Of a stretch of DNA of 64,000 bases, positions 32,615 through 41,630 are shown piece by piece (position 1 is the stretch's first letter; every line of letters starts with the position of its first letter). The notes beneath the pieces are model-generated. The model was not told the origin of the DNA, made no database searches, and was given only the letters and a program-made list of their open reading frames with translations. Origin of the DNA: Candidatus Omnitrophota bacterium. GTDB taxonomy: Bacteria; Hinthialibacterota; Hinthialibacteria; Hinthialibacterales; JAKPRU01. The stretch is taken from contig JAKQSI010000065.1 of NCBI GenBank assembly GCA_029570205.1, positions 124,001-188,000 of the forward strand, read 5' to 3'. A program made the translations under genes and the position numbers.

Positions 32615-33925
32615 GTGGACGTCACATCAGAACGGCAAGCAAGTCTGCGGGAATTGGCGCGACGGTTGGGGGTGCCCCATGTCGATCTCGGTTTGTTGCA
32701 TGAGGCTCTCTGCCACAGCTCTTTCGCCAATGAGAATGCGAATTGCTCCACGTACGGCAACGAACGCCTGGAGTTTCTGGGAGATTCGGTTGTCGGCCTG
32801 GCAGTGACCGAAGCCCTCTACCTGGAATTCCCCGAAATGAGAGAAGGGGATCTCTCCAAGATCAAATCGATCATCGTATCCAAGCGCATTCTTTCCGAAC
32901 GAACGGAGGAACTGGGACTTGGTGACTATCTTCTGCTCGGCAAAGGAGAAGAGCAAACCGGAGGCCGACGTCGGTTTTCGATCCTGGGGAATCTTTTCGA
33001 GAGTGTGGTGGGCGCAATTTATCTGTCGGAAGGGATTGAAACGGCGAAGCAGTTTGTGCTGAATCAGGTCGGTGAGGAGCTTCACCGCGCCGCTGTCGGG
33101 GAAAGCATCATCGACTATAAATCCGACTTGCAGGAACGGACACAGAAGGAATTCGGAGTCCTCCCGATCTACCGTCTGGTGCATTCGACCGGACCGGACC
33201 ACGACCGCGAATTTGTTGTTCAGGTCTTGATTGGAGAGACCATCCTTTCTGAAGGGGCCGGAAAAAGCAAGAAAAAGGCCGAGAAGGCGGCAGCCCAAAA
33301 CGCTTTGAAAAGGCTGGATTCCGATAGAACCAGGCCGGTTCCTGAACTTACGGAAGAGCCGACCTTTCGACAATCTCAAGAACCGGCCCCTGTCGGTATG
33401 CCGACAGTCCCCACGGAAACACCGCCACCGACGTGCCTGCCCCCAATTCATTTGTCCCAACCGAGAAGAGTCAGGCCGTTGACTGCCGTTCCCAGGGAAG
33501 GGCGGATTCTTGCTATCGACCTGGGAGAAAAGCGAATCGGCATTGCGCTCTCGGATGAACTTCGAACAATTGCTCAGCCCCTGGTCACCATGAAGAGCAA
33601 CCGCGCCTCTGCGCTCGTGAAAGATGTGACCGAGTTGATACGAAAGCATGAGGTTTCTGCGGTTGTGGTGGGGCTGCCGCGCACACTGGATGGGCAGGAG
33701 AGAGAGTCTGCCGCCGCGGCCCGCAAGATCGCCGACCGACTGCAAAAAAGCCTTTCCATGCCTGTGATTCTTTGGGATGAGCGTCTCTCTACAGTCGGTT
33801 CCGAGCGTCATCTGATCGAATCCGGTGTCCGTCGCAGGGACCGCCGGGATGTGATCGACCAGTGCGCCGCAGCATGGATTCTCGAAGGCTACCTGGAATA
33901 TCTCCGGCAGAATGACATCCCGTGA
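32615..33925 (+). CDS. Ribonuclease III - RuvX (YqgF) fusion protein
   Basis: This is a single 436-residue frame carrying two complete rRNA-processing enzymes. Residues about 8-155 are the RNase III endonuclease domain: NERLEFLGDSVVG (49-61) has the catalytic Glu/Asp, and ILGNLFESVVGAIYL (123-137) has the second acidic site, with Asn126 where E. coli has Asp. Residues about 167-234 are the double-stranded-RNA-binding domain, ending GKSKKKAEKAAAQNALKRL. A Pro-rich linker (about 238-290) follows, partly encoded by a 57-bp repeat. Residues about 297-430 are RuvX/YqgF: ILAIDLGEKRIGIALSD, VVGLPRTLDGQ, WDERLSTVGSERHL and DVIDQCAAAWILEGYL, all with intact acidic residues. RNase III cuts 30S pre-rRNA, and YqgF trims the 16S 5' end. 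A GTG start at 32615 is likely. The GTGA stop/start overlap couples the next gene. Confidence 0.92.
   Translation: MDVTSERQASLRELARRLGVPHVDLGLLHEALCHSSFANENANCSTYGNERLEFLGDSVVGLAVTEALYLEFPEMREGDLSKIKSIIVSKRILSERTEELGLGDYLLLGKGEEQTGGRRRFSILGNLFESVVGAIYLSEGIETAKQFVLNQVGEELHRAAVGESIIDYKSDLQERTQKEFGVLPIYRLVHSTGPDHDREFVVQVLIGETILSEGAGKSKKKAEKAAAQNALKRLDSDRTRPVPELTEEPTFRQSQEPAPVGMPTVPTETPPPTCLPPIHLSQPRRVRPLTAVPREGRILAIDLGEKRIGIALSDELRTIAQPLVTMKSNRASALVKDVTELIRKHEVSAVVVGLPRTLDGQERESAAAARKIADRLQKSLSMPVILWDERLSTVGSERHLIESGVRRRDRRDVIDQCAAAWILEGYLEYLRQNDIP
33333..33389. repeat. 57-bp palindromic repeat, copy B, inside the RNase III-RuvX linker
   Basis: This copy aligns without gaps to copy A at 31984-32040. 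It lies in frame within the linker, encoding PVPELTEEPTFRQSQEPAP, and its length (57 = 19 codons) keeps the frame. The ends GGCCGGTTC and GAACCGGCC are complementary. Confidence 0.75.
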
Positions 33926-35961
33926 ATGCTGAAACGGATCATGCACCCTCGCCGCAATCCTCTCCCAAGGGGAGAAGGGGCGATTTTTATCGGCAACCGG
34001 CGCTGGTCCTTGTCCTGATCACCGCCGTTTTTGTTGGTGTGTATCATTCCTCGCCGGTTCTTGTTGTTGCCTGGCGACTGAGGGAGTTCCTCGCGGGTGT
34101 GATTCCATTTGTGATCGGTTGGCCTCTGGGGTGGTTGATCCTTCGTCGAGAAGAATCCTTGACGAAGACGGAGCGAATCATTTTATCTCTCGGACTCGGA
34201 CACGGGATTCTATTCGGATTCACCTTTCTGTTGCTGACCCTGCGCTTATTCTACGCCGAGTTGATTCCGGTTCTGGTCGGCCTGTCAATCCTGCTTACCT
34301 GGAAAATCTGGGTGGATCTTCTCCGCACCCTCTTTGCTGCCGGCGCTAAAAGTCACACAGAACTGCGGGAGAACAATCTCTGGATTTTTTTCCTGGTTCT
34401 CGCCGGGATTTTGGGGCTTGGGTGTTCCCTGCTCCCGCCGCTGAATTATGACGCCCTCGAATACCATTTGGCGGTTCCGGAGGTCTGGATTCGACACCAT
34501 GGCTGGGTGGCATTCCCGCTGAACATTTATGCCTGGTTTCCCATGAATGTGGAGATTCTCTATTCGTGGGCGCTCATCTTGGGAGAGACTGCATCCGCCG
34601 TGGTGGTACATTTTCTTTTCGCAGTGGCCTGCACAGTAGGGATTCTTTGCATTGAGACCCGAAAAAGCGGGCTATTATCCTGTTGGCCGGCTGCGGTCCT
34701 GTTTGTGTCGAGCGGTCTCATTATTCGGCTCGCCATACAGGCGGATATCGACTTGGGTGTTTGTTTTTATGCCCTGCTCGCCCTGATGATGTTTCTTCGC
34801 TGGACGGAGAGCGCACGGCCCTCGGCAGTCATTCTGTCATCGGTTTTTGTGGGACTTGCGCTCGGCTGCAAATATATCGCGGTCATTTCCGTTTGGATTC
34901 CCATGCTGGTTCTGGTCTTGCGATTCGGGCCGTCCGGGCCGCGCCTGCGGGGCTTCTTGTGGATGGCATTCCTGCCGCTGTGTCTCCTTGCGCCCTGGCT
35001 GGTGAGAAATGTGTGCATGGTTGGCAATCCGGTGTTTCCCCTCCTGTATTCCTGGTTTGGTGGGGAGAATTGGACCGATGCTGCTGCCGCTTTCTTCCAG
35101 GCCGCGCATTCTCCCAAGGCTTTGGGACTATCAGGGCATTTGATCGAGCTGATTCGAGCGCCGCTGGATTTGACCATCCTGAATCTCACGGTTTTCTCTC
35201 CCCTGATATTGGCCGGTGCAGCGTTGGCTTTGATCCGTCGGAACGGCAATCGTGACCTGTGTATTCTGTGGATTTATTCCCTGGTGGCTTTCGCATTCTG
35301 GTTTGTTTTTACACAGCGCAATCATCGATTTCTTGTGACCGTCGCCCCGCCGCTGGCTCTGATTGCTGCCTGGGGTATCGCACCCGAAGTTCGAATCCAG
35401 AAAACCGTCCGATGGGCCGTGGTTTTCGTGGCATCCTATTCTCTTTACCTGCTGTTGATGACTCTCTCCCTGGATGGAGGTCTGAAATATCTTGTGCTGG
35501 GGGAAACGGAGGACCAGTATTACGAGCGGCTTCTGCCGCATACGCGAGCCATTCGTTTCCTGAACGAGACGGCGCAACAGCGGCCTGTGCGGACAATGTT
35601 TGTCGGAGAGGCACAGGCGTACGGGCTACGCTGTGAGGCCATTGTGCCCGTTGTGTTCAATGTGCATCCCTGGATTCCACATGATCCGTTCGGCAACGCC
35701 ATCTCGCAGACAACCGAACAGGCGTTGCACCGACTTTGGGAACTGGGGGTGACGCATATTCTGTTCAATCAGTCGGAAATGAATCGTCTCATGCGGGGAT
35801 TTCTGCCACTGGGCTGGCCGGATGGCCGCGAGCTGGCACGACTGGTTCCTCTGATGGAAAAAGATTTTCTTAAACAGGTTTTCGAGACCGAAAACGGGAT
35901 CATTCGGGTTCTGGAGGTTCCGCCACCTCCAGCGGACAAGAAAGCCGATGCGCCTTCCTGA
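33922..35961 (+). CDS. Polytopic membrane glycosyltransferase-like protein (GT-C fold)
   Basis: This is a 679-residue membrane protein with about 12-14 hydrophobic segments and a soluble C-terminal domain (about 540-679). The first large loop contains PPLNYDALEYHLAVPEVW, the acidic motif position of GT-C enzymes that take sugars from polyprenyl phosphate. FPMNVEILYSWALIL follows. The likely role is transfer of a lipid-linked sugar on the outer face of the membrane, but no acceptor can be named. The N-terminal ~20 residues (APSPQSSPKGRRG) come from a common C/G-rich palindromic repeat (near 33950-33980), not from the conserved family. The GTG start overlaps the stop of the RNase III-RuvX gene by 4 nt. 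Confidence 0.75.
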   Translation: MNAETDHAPSPQSSPKGRRGDFYRQPALVLVLITAVFVGVYHSSPVLVVAWRLREFLAGVIPFVIGWPLGWLILRREESLTKTERIILSLGLGHGILFGFTFLLLTLRLFYAELIPVLVGLSILLTWKIWVDLLRTLFAAGAKSHTELRENNLWIFFLVLAGILGLGCSLLPPLNYDALEYHLAVPEVWIRHHGWVAFPLNIYAWFPMNVEILYSWALILGETASAVVVHFLFAVACTVGILCIETRKSGLLSCWPAAVLFVSSGLIIRLAIQADIDLGVCFYALLALMMFLRWTESARPSAVILSSVFVGLALGCKYIAVISVWIPMLVLVLRFGPSGPRLRGFLWMAFLPLCLLAPWLVRNVCMVGNPVFPLLYSWFGGENWTDAAAAFFQAAHSPKALGLSGHLIELIRAPLDLTILNLTVFSPLILAGAALALIRRNGNRDLCILWIYSLVAFAFWFVFTQRNHRFLVTVAPPLALIAAWGIAPEVRIQKTVRWAVVFVASYSLYLLLMTLSLDGGLKYLVLGETEDQYYERLLPHTRAIRFLNETAQQRPVRTMFVGEAQAYGLRCEAIVPVVFNVHPWIPHDPFGNAISQTTEQALHRLWELGVTHILFNQSEMNRLMRGFLPLGWPDGRELARLVPLMEKDFLKQVFETENGIIRVLEVPPPPADKKADAPS

Positions 35962-36002
35962 CAGCGATTTAAGAAGGCGGAGTGAAAAATAAATCGGGAG
36001 AA

Positions 36003-36075
36003 TGGAGCACATGGGATTCGAACCCACGACCTCTGCCTTGCGAAAGCAGCGCTCTCCCAGCTGAGCTAGTGCCCC
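36003..36075 (-). tRNA. tRNA-Ala (anticodon CGC)
   Basis: A full cloverleaf reads on the minus strand: acceptor GGGGCAC pairing with GTGCTCC and including the G3-U70 wobble that marks alanine tRNAs, D arm GCTCAGCTGGGAGAGC, anticodon stem CTGCT / GGCAG with loop TTCGCAA (anticodon CGC), and T arm GTGGGTTCGAATCCCAT. The discriminator base is A, and CCA is not encoded. The tRNA lies between two plus-strand protein genes and faces the opposite way. Confidence 0.95.
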
Positions 36076-36329
36076 GGAAAAATGGAACATGCGGTTCAGG
36101 AACGAGGCAAGTTCCGCATTCCACATACAACATACCGCGCCGCCTTTTCTTGTCAATCCAGGCTTGGAAAACGGCTTTTGGCCTTGGGCCGAAAGACTTC
36201 CTGAATTTCAAAGAACTCATCCCCGAACCGCAGAGAATAGCTGGCCTTCAAACGACGGCACAGGTTTACTACAGTCTCGAAGGTATGTTTTCACAAAGTT
36301 CAGTTTTAACATCCTTTTTGAATTCACGC

Positions 36330-38798
36330 ATGGCGAACGCGAGATTTTTTCTTGTTATCGGCTTCCTCGTTCCTTTCTCCACGACTGTCGTGTGGGGCGC
36401 GGAGATCCTTTTCGAGGAGGGTCCCAGCCGGATTGTCGGCGGCGATTGGGCCGCGCGCATGGCCCGGCAGATTTCTGGTGAACCGCGACCGACCGACATT
36501 TCCGACACGCTGATTCGGGAAATGATCTCTGCCGCCACTCTCGACTTTCTTTTGCCCCACACCGGCAGTCTTGCCCAGGCAATCCGGCGGTATGGCTGGG
36601 CGCAGTTCGAACAGGAACCCGAACAGGTTCCCACGGCGCAGAAAGTCCGTTTCTTTGTCGATTCCGCGACTCCCTCGGTTCTATGCCTGGAGCATCCGGG
36701 CAATACTAATGTTGTCGACATCCGGGCAACGGCGGATATTCGGAGCGGGAAGGTTCAAGTGGAACGATTCCCGATCGTCGGTAACGAAGACCGGACAGTC
36801 TATGCGAGTTTTCTCTCTGTTGAGAATATGGTCCTGTACCAGGAGCATTTTCAACGCCGGTTCTTTGAGGAAATGCTGGATTTGAACCGGCCCGGCCTGG
36901 AACGTGTCCGCGATGCATACCGCGCAAATAAGAAAACCCTTGCGGTCTACGAACTCTCCGAGTACTTTCGGAATAAAACTACCCCGGCGGCGCTCATCCG
37001 AAAACCCACCGCCACTCCCCAGTCGGCTACAACGGAAACCGCCGAGGCGATTTGCCGCCATGAATTCAATATCCAGGGAACTTTGTATCAATTTGGAGCG
37101 CAAATTGACTGGTCCTGTTATCATACCGTACCGGCAGAATGGCTCTGGTCTTTAAATAACTTGACACACCTGATTGTATTACTGAACGGCTACCTGGACA
37201 CCTCGAATGAAAAATATGCGGCCGAGTTTGTTGCTCAGATTACGGATTGGATTATCCGGAATCCCGCTCCTCCGTACACATTAACGCGAGTAGCCGCCTG
37301 GCGGAACCTGGAGGCGGGGAATCGCGGTGTCAATGCGCTTCCGATCACCTTCTATGGATTCCTGTGTTCCGATGCGTTTACACCTCAAGTTATCCAGCTG
37401 ATGCTCGGATCGATTTGGAGCCATGGGGACTATATCCTGAAATATCCCGCCGGATGGCGCCGTCCCAGCAACTGGAGCGTAGTCGATTCCACGGGCCTTG
37501 CGGCAATAGCCGTGTATTTCCCCGAATTCCGCGACGCGGAACAGTGGAAACGGGCCGGGTACGAACGTCTGGCGAAACAATTGCAAATGCAGGTTTACCC
37601 CGATGGAGCGCAGTGGGAACTCGCTCCCTCGTACCATCTCTATTGCCTTGACCGATTTCACCGTGCCTATGATCTGGCCCTCGAAACCGGCGTGCCGATT
37701 CCGGGCGATTTCGGTAAACGTCTCCAGTCCATGTACGACTACCTGATGTGGATCTGCAAACCCGACGGCACGGTCCCGGCTTTCAGCGACTCCACAAGCC
37801 CGTCTGTTCTAGCCGTACTCCAGCAAGGCGCGGAGCGATTCAATCGTCCGGATTTCCGATATGTCGCCACAAGCGGCAAGGATGGGACACCTCCCGCGGA
37901 AACGTCGCACTATCTACCGTATGCCGGAAATGCCGTCATGCGAAGCGGATGGGATGAAGAGGCCCTGTACCTTTGCTTCGATGGCGGCCCTCTCGGCACA
38001 AATCACCAGCATGACGATAAACTCTCATTCGAACTCTCTGCTTACGGAAAGAATTTCATTATCGATCCTGGACCGTACCGGTATGTCTTGAACTCCTGGC
38101 GTTCGTATGCCGTCAGTACACAAGCTCACTCTACGGTTATGATCGACGGCTTCGGTCAGAACCGCCTTTATTTTTCCACAGAGCATGAGGCCCCACAAAA
38201 TCCGACACCTGTCTGGCAATCGAATGATCTATTTGACTATACAATGGCAAGTTATGACTGCGGATACGGGGTAGATTCAATACCGGTCATCCACAAACGT
38301 CATATCTTCTTCAAAAAGAATGAGTATTGGATTCTTCTGGATGAGATTGTGGGCGAAGGAAAGCGCCGCATGGAATCTCTATTTCATTTCGGCCCGGAAT
38401 TCGAGCTGAAGAGACGGGATAATCTTTCCGTATATACACAACAGGAAACGGGACCGAATTGTGCGGTTATTCCGGCAAACACCCCCGGTCTGGAGGTTTC
38501 GATTATCAAAGGCAGGGAAACACCGTCCATACAGGGATGGTATCTTCCCAGCGAAGAAGGCCGGAAGCCCGCACCCGTGGCCTGTTATGAGTTTACCGGA
38601 AATGTTCCTGCGGTTTTTGCTTACCTCTTGTTGCCGTATCGGGATTCGTTCCCCTCCGACTCTCGGCTCGTATTGGATCAAGACAATGATGGTACTGCAA
38701 CTCTGGCCGTCCACATTCCCCCAAAGCAGGTGGATCGTATTCAAATTGATCTCAAGAATCATTCCGCCGAATGGCCGACAACATCCGACAGAGACTGA
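36330..38798 (+). CDS. Heparinase II/III family polysaccharide lyase-like protein
   Basis: This is an 822-residue secreted protein. A signal peptide (RFFLVIGFLVPFSTTVVWG) is followed by an N-terminal alpha/alpha toroid (WLWSLNNLTHLIVLLNGYL; PSNWSVVDSTGLAAIAVYFPE; GAQWELAPSYHLYCLDRFHR). Then comes the heparinase II/III beta-sandwich domain with GPLGTNHQHDDKLSFELSAY, FIIDPGPYRY, and STQAHSTVMIDGFGQ carrying the catalytic/metal His and Tyr region. Enzymes of this fold cleave uronic-acid polysaccharides (heparin, alginate and others) by beta-elimination. The specificity is open. The start is the ATG at 36330, giving a clean signal peptide. The frame itself runs back through the tRNA to 35982, which is not coding. 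It heads an operon with a binding protein and two permeases (29-bp gap). Confidence 0.88.
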   Translation: MANARFFLVIGFLVPFSTTVVWGAEILFEEGPSRIVGGDWAARMARQISGEPRPTDISDTLIREMISAATLDFLLPHTGSLAQAIRRYGWAQFEQEPEQVPTAQKVRFFVDSATPSVLCLEHPGNTNVVDIRATADIRSGKVQVERFPIVGNEDRTVYASFLSVENMVLYQEHFQRRFFEEMLDLNRPGLERVRDAYRANKKTLAVYELSEYFRNKTTPAALIRKPTATPQSATTETAEAICRHEFNIQGTLYQFGAQIDWSCYHTVPAEWLWSLNNLTHLIVLLNGYLDTSNEKYAAEFVAQITDWIIRNPAPPYTLTRVAAWRNLEAGNRGVNALPITFYGFLCSDAFTPQVIQLMLGSIWSHGDYILKYPAGWRRPSNWSVVDSTGLAAIAVYFPEFRDAEQWKRAGYERLAKQLQMQVYPDGAQWELAPSYHLYCLDRFHRAYDLALETGVPIPGDFGKRLQSMYDYLMWICKPDGTVPAFSDSTSPSVLAVLQQGAERFNRPDFRYVATSGKDGTPPAETSHYLPYAGNAVMRSGWDEEALYLCFDGGPLGTNHQHDDKLSFELSAYGKNFIIDPGPYRYVLNSWRSYAVSTQAHSTVMIDGFGQNRLYFSTEHEAPQNPTPVWQSNDLFDYTMASYDCGYGVDSIPVIHKRHIFFKKNEYWILLDEIVGEGKRRMESLFHFGPEFELKRRDNLSVYTQQETGPNCAVIPANTPGLEVSIIKGRETPSIQGWYLPSEEGRKPAPVACYEFTGNVPAVFAYLLLPYRDSFPSDSRLVLDQDNDGTATLAVHIPPKQVDRIQIDLKNHSAEWPTTSDRD

Positions 38799-38827
38799 CG
38801 GACAACGCATTTTGAGGAGAAACGCTT

Positions 38828-40621
38828 ATGCGAGATCATTTACTATTCAGAACAGTGAATTGGCTATTCGGAAACATACCGGCTGACCGGTTCCTTCGGA
38901 TCCTTCTTTCCTTCTCATGTTTCTGCGTGGGTATGGGATGCGGGAAAGCGCAGCAGTCCTACGATCCGAAAAAGGATCCCCTGGTGAATGTTTCTTCGCT
39001 CATGGAACCGGAGCCGGAAGACAAAAGCCGGATCGATACGAACGATACGCTTTATATCAACCTCGATGGAAGCCCGCAGAATCTGAATCCGATTTTCGCC
39101 TCCTCAATGTATGAATTCATGGTTGCCGAGCAGCTATTCGGCGGCCCGTTTACTTTTGACCGCAATATGGAATGGAAAACGGATCCTGACTGGGTTGCAG
39201 ACTACCAGGAAGCCGAAGATCATCTCTCAGCAGTACTTAAGTTGAAACCGGGGCTTAAGTGGCATGACGGCGCACCAATTACCGCGCACGATATTGTTTA
39301 TTCGTGGAAAGCAATTATTGACGACCGCGTTCCCTGCCCGGCGGTTAAAACCGGGACGATCGACATTATTGACTGTATCGCCCTGGATGACTTGACCGTT
39401 CGCTATGTCCACAAGGCCGCGGTCTCCACAACAAAGTGGAATGTCAGCTTTCCGATTATCCCAAAACACCTGTATGAAACACAACAGGAACAGTACCCTG
39501 ACCTGAAAACGGGAGACTATTATTCGCAGCTGAATCGCAACCCGGTCGGCTCCGGCCCTTACATTATCGAAGAATGGATCCCGAATGATCGAATCACACT
39601 TCGTCGCTGGGAGGAATATCCAGGGGACAAACCGAACTATGCTACACTTATTTTTCGCCTCATTCCGGATGAAAACGCAAGGTTGTTGACATTTGAAAAG
39701 GGCGACCTCGACTGTATTGTTCTCAGTGGAGAGCAGTTTGCAAAGCAGACCAATTCGCCGCGCTTTTCCCAGACCGGCTATAAACTCGCTTCCCCCGAAT
39801 GGGCCTTCGGCTATATCGGCTGGAACATGGACGGAAGTAACCCGTTTTTCACCGATCGCCGGGTTCGAACGGCGATGGCGCATTCGCTGAATGTTCCGCT
39901 GATTATTGAGAAAGTGTACTACAATCTCGCTGAGCCTTGTCTCGGGATTTATCACCCGGATTCCTGGATGTTTTGTCCGGATATTCAACCGATTCCGTTT
40001 GATTTGAACCGGGCGGCGGCCCTGTTGGATGAGGCGGGATGGGTAGTCGATCCGCAGGACGGATGGCGCTACAAAACAGTCGACGGAAACCGCGTCAAGT
40101 TTGAGTTCACTTTACAGATCCCGCAGGGCGCGGCGGCATCCTTAAAACTCGCGAACTTCTTCCAGGAGGACCTTCGCAGCATTGGTGTGGACATGAAAAC
40201 ACGGACGATTGAGTGGGCAACTTTCATGGAAATGAGCCGAAAGCACGAATTTCAGGCGAACATCGCCGCCTGGGGGACCGGTACGGACCCGGATACGGGA
40301 TGGAATCTCTGGCGGACAGAAGAGTATGAGACCGGCCGAAACTACGGCGGTTACTCGAATCCTCGTGTAGATGAGCTGTTTGAACTTGGGAGAAAAGAAT
40401 TCGATTTCGAGAAACGAAAACAGATTTACCGGGAGATCCACAAAATTATTTACGAGGATCAACCGTATACCTTTATTACGTATCGACAGAGCCTGTACGG
40501 GATTCAGAAGCGGATCCACGGAATTCAGACCAGCCCGCGCGGAATATTCAATTTCGACCCGTCCATCCATGCCTGGTGGACGAGGGCGGGGGAGGGCCGC
40601 CAGACGATGCGGGCACAATAA
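38828..40621 (+). CDS. ABC transporter substrate-binding protein (family 5, peptide/oligosaccharide type)
   Basis: This is a 597-residue exported binding protein. The N-terminus has a hydrophobic stretch, FLRILLSFSCFCVGMGC, that may be lipidated at Cys38, though the lipobox is weak. The SBP_bac_5 fold is clear: LNPIFASSMYEFMVAEQLF, LKLKPGLKWHDGAPITAHDIVYSW, PVGSGPYIIEEW, FTDRRVRTAMAHSLNVPLI and the closing YRQSLYGIQKRIHGIQ. Such proteins bind oligopeptides, and in some lineages oligosaccharides such as alginate or pectin fragments. Position right after a lyase favours the latter. The ATG has GAGGAG 9 nt upstream. The downstream permease starts 28 bp later. Confidence 0.92.
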   Translation: MRDHLLFRTVNWLFGNIPADRFLRILLSFSCFCVGMGCGKAQQSYDPKKDPLVNVSSLMEPEPEDKSRIDTNDTLYINLDGSPQNLNPIFASSMYEFMVAEQLFGGPFTFDRNMEWKTDPDWVADYQEAEDHLSAVLKLKPGLKWHDGAPITAHDIVYSWKAIIDDRVPCPAVKTGTIDIIDCIALDDLTVRYVHKAAVSTTKWNVSFPIIPKHLYETQQEQYPDLKTGDYYSQLNRNPVGSGPYIIEEWIPNDRITLRRWEEYPGDKPNYATLIFRLIPDENARLLTFEKGDLDCIVLSGEQFAKQTNSPRFSQTGYKLASPEWAFGYIGWNMDGSNPFFTDRRVRTAMAHSLNVPLIIEKVYYNLAEPCLGIYHPDSWMFCPDIQPIPFDLNRAAALLDEAGWVVDPQDGWRYKTVDGNRVKFEFTLQIPQGAAASLKLANFFQEDLRSIGVDMKTRTIEWATFMEMSRKHEFQANIAAWGTGTDPDTGWNLWRTEEYETGRNYGGYSNPRVDELFELGRKEFDFEKRKQIYREIHKIIYEDQPYTFITYRQSLYGIQKRIHGIQTSPRGIFNFDPSIHAWWTRAGEGRQTMRAQ

Positions 40622-40649
40622 CAGGTAGACATCCGGGGAACGGAGAAAC

Positions 40650-41630
40650 ATGCTGTCCTATACTCTTCATCGAATCATTCTTGCCATCCCGACGCTGCTG
40701 GGAATTACGCTGGTGACATTTTTTATCATCAACCTCGCTCCCGGCGACCCCGCGGCATTGCAGGCCCAGGAGGTAATGGACCCAAGAATCTCCAATCGTG
40801 TTTATGAGCAGCTTCGCGAATACTACGGCCTGGACCGACCGATCGTTATCCGCTACCTCGAATGGCTGAAACGAATTGGTACGTTCGATTTCGGCAATTC
40901 CATGACCCCTGATTCACGACGGGTGTCGGTCAAAATCATGGAGCGCTTGCCGGCTACGATCTCACTTTCCGTTTTATCACTTGGGATCGGTTTCGCACTC
41001 GCTATCCCCATCGGGATTCTGTCGGGAGCGCGTCGGAACGGCTGGTTTGATACCGTTTCCAGTACCATCCTCTATATTCTTTATGCGATTCCGAGTTACG
41101 TCATGGCGATTCCGCTGATCCTCTGGGTCAGTATTGAACTGGACCTGCTTCCCTTTCAGGGAATGCGATCCGACAATGTTGCGCAATTGACCCCCACCGG
41201 ACAAATCGTTGACTTGGTAAAACATTTCATTCTAATCACATTTTGTTTCACGTATGGCGCGCTGGCCTATCAATCGCGATTCGTCCGGCAGAATCTACTG
41301 GAGGTATTCCGCCAGGAGTATATTTTGACAGCGCGGGCAAAAGGTCTGTCGGAATTCACCGTAGTATTGAAACATGCCTTTCGAAATACCCTGATTCCTC
41401 TTGTAACTCTGTTCGGTTTGACCTTCCCGCAGATTCTGGGCGGGTCTGTCATATTGGAGGTAATGTTTAACTGGCCGGGTATCGGGAGGCTGTTTTTCGA
41501 GAGTATTCTGCAGCGTGACTATCCGACGGTAATGGCCCTGTCGGTGATCAGCGCGGGGCTTGTGCTGCTGGGCACGTTGCTTGCCGATCTGGCCTATGCG
41601 GTTGTCGATCCGCGGGTACGCTATGACTGA
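40650..41630 (+). CDS. ABC transporter permease (DppB/OppB type)
   Basis: This is a 326-residue inner-membrane permease with about six hydrophobic helices. Seen: LHRIILAIPTLLGITLVTFF at the start, FDFGNSMTPDSRRVSVKIMERLPAT split by the typical loop, and QSRFVRQNLLEVFRQEYI followed by RAKGLSEFTVVLKHAFRNTL (the EAA loop that contacts the ATPase). VMFNWPGIGRLFFESI is near the end. It forms a heterodimer with the following DppC-like permease. The ATG follows GGAG. The stop overlaps the next start by 8 nt. No OppD/OppF-type ATPases are in the window. Confidence 0.94.
   Translation: MLSYTLHRIILAIPTLLGITLVTFFIINLAPGDPAALQAQEVMDPRISNRVYEQLREYYGLDRPIVIRYLEWLKRIGTFDFGNSMTPDSRRVSVKIMERLPATISLSVLSLGIGFALAIPIGILSGARRNGWFDTVSSTILYILYAIPSYVMAIPLILWVSIELDLLPFQGMRSDNVAQLTPTGQIVDLVKHFILITFCFTYGALAYQSRFVRQNLLEVFRQEYILTARAKGLSEFTVVLKHAFRNTLIPLVTLFGLTFPQILGGSVILEVMFNWPGIGRLFFESILQRDYPTVMALSVISAGLVLLGTLLADLAYAVVDPRVRYD

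Noticed and set aside
32627-33946. 439-residue frame antisense to the RNase III-RuvX fusion
   Set aside because: Both enzymes on the plus strand carry full motifs. The antisense frame has none.
35982-36329. N-terminal extension of the heparinase-type gene through the tRNA
   Set aside because: The translated peptide (for example STWDSNPRPLPCESSALPAE) is the well-known artefact of reading through a tRNA gene. The signal peptide starts at 36330.
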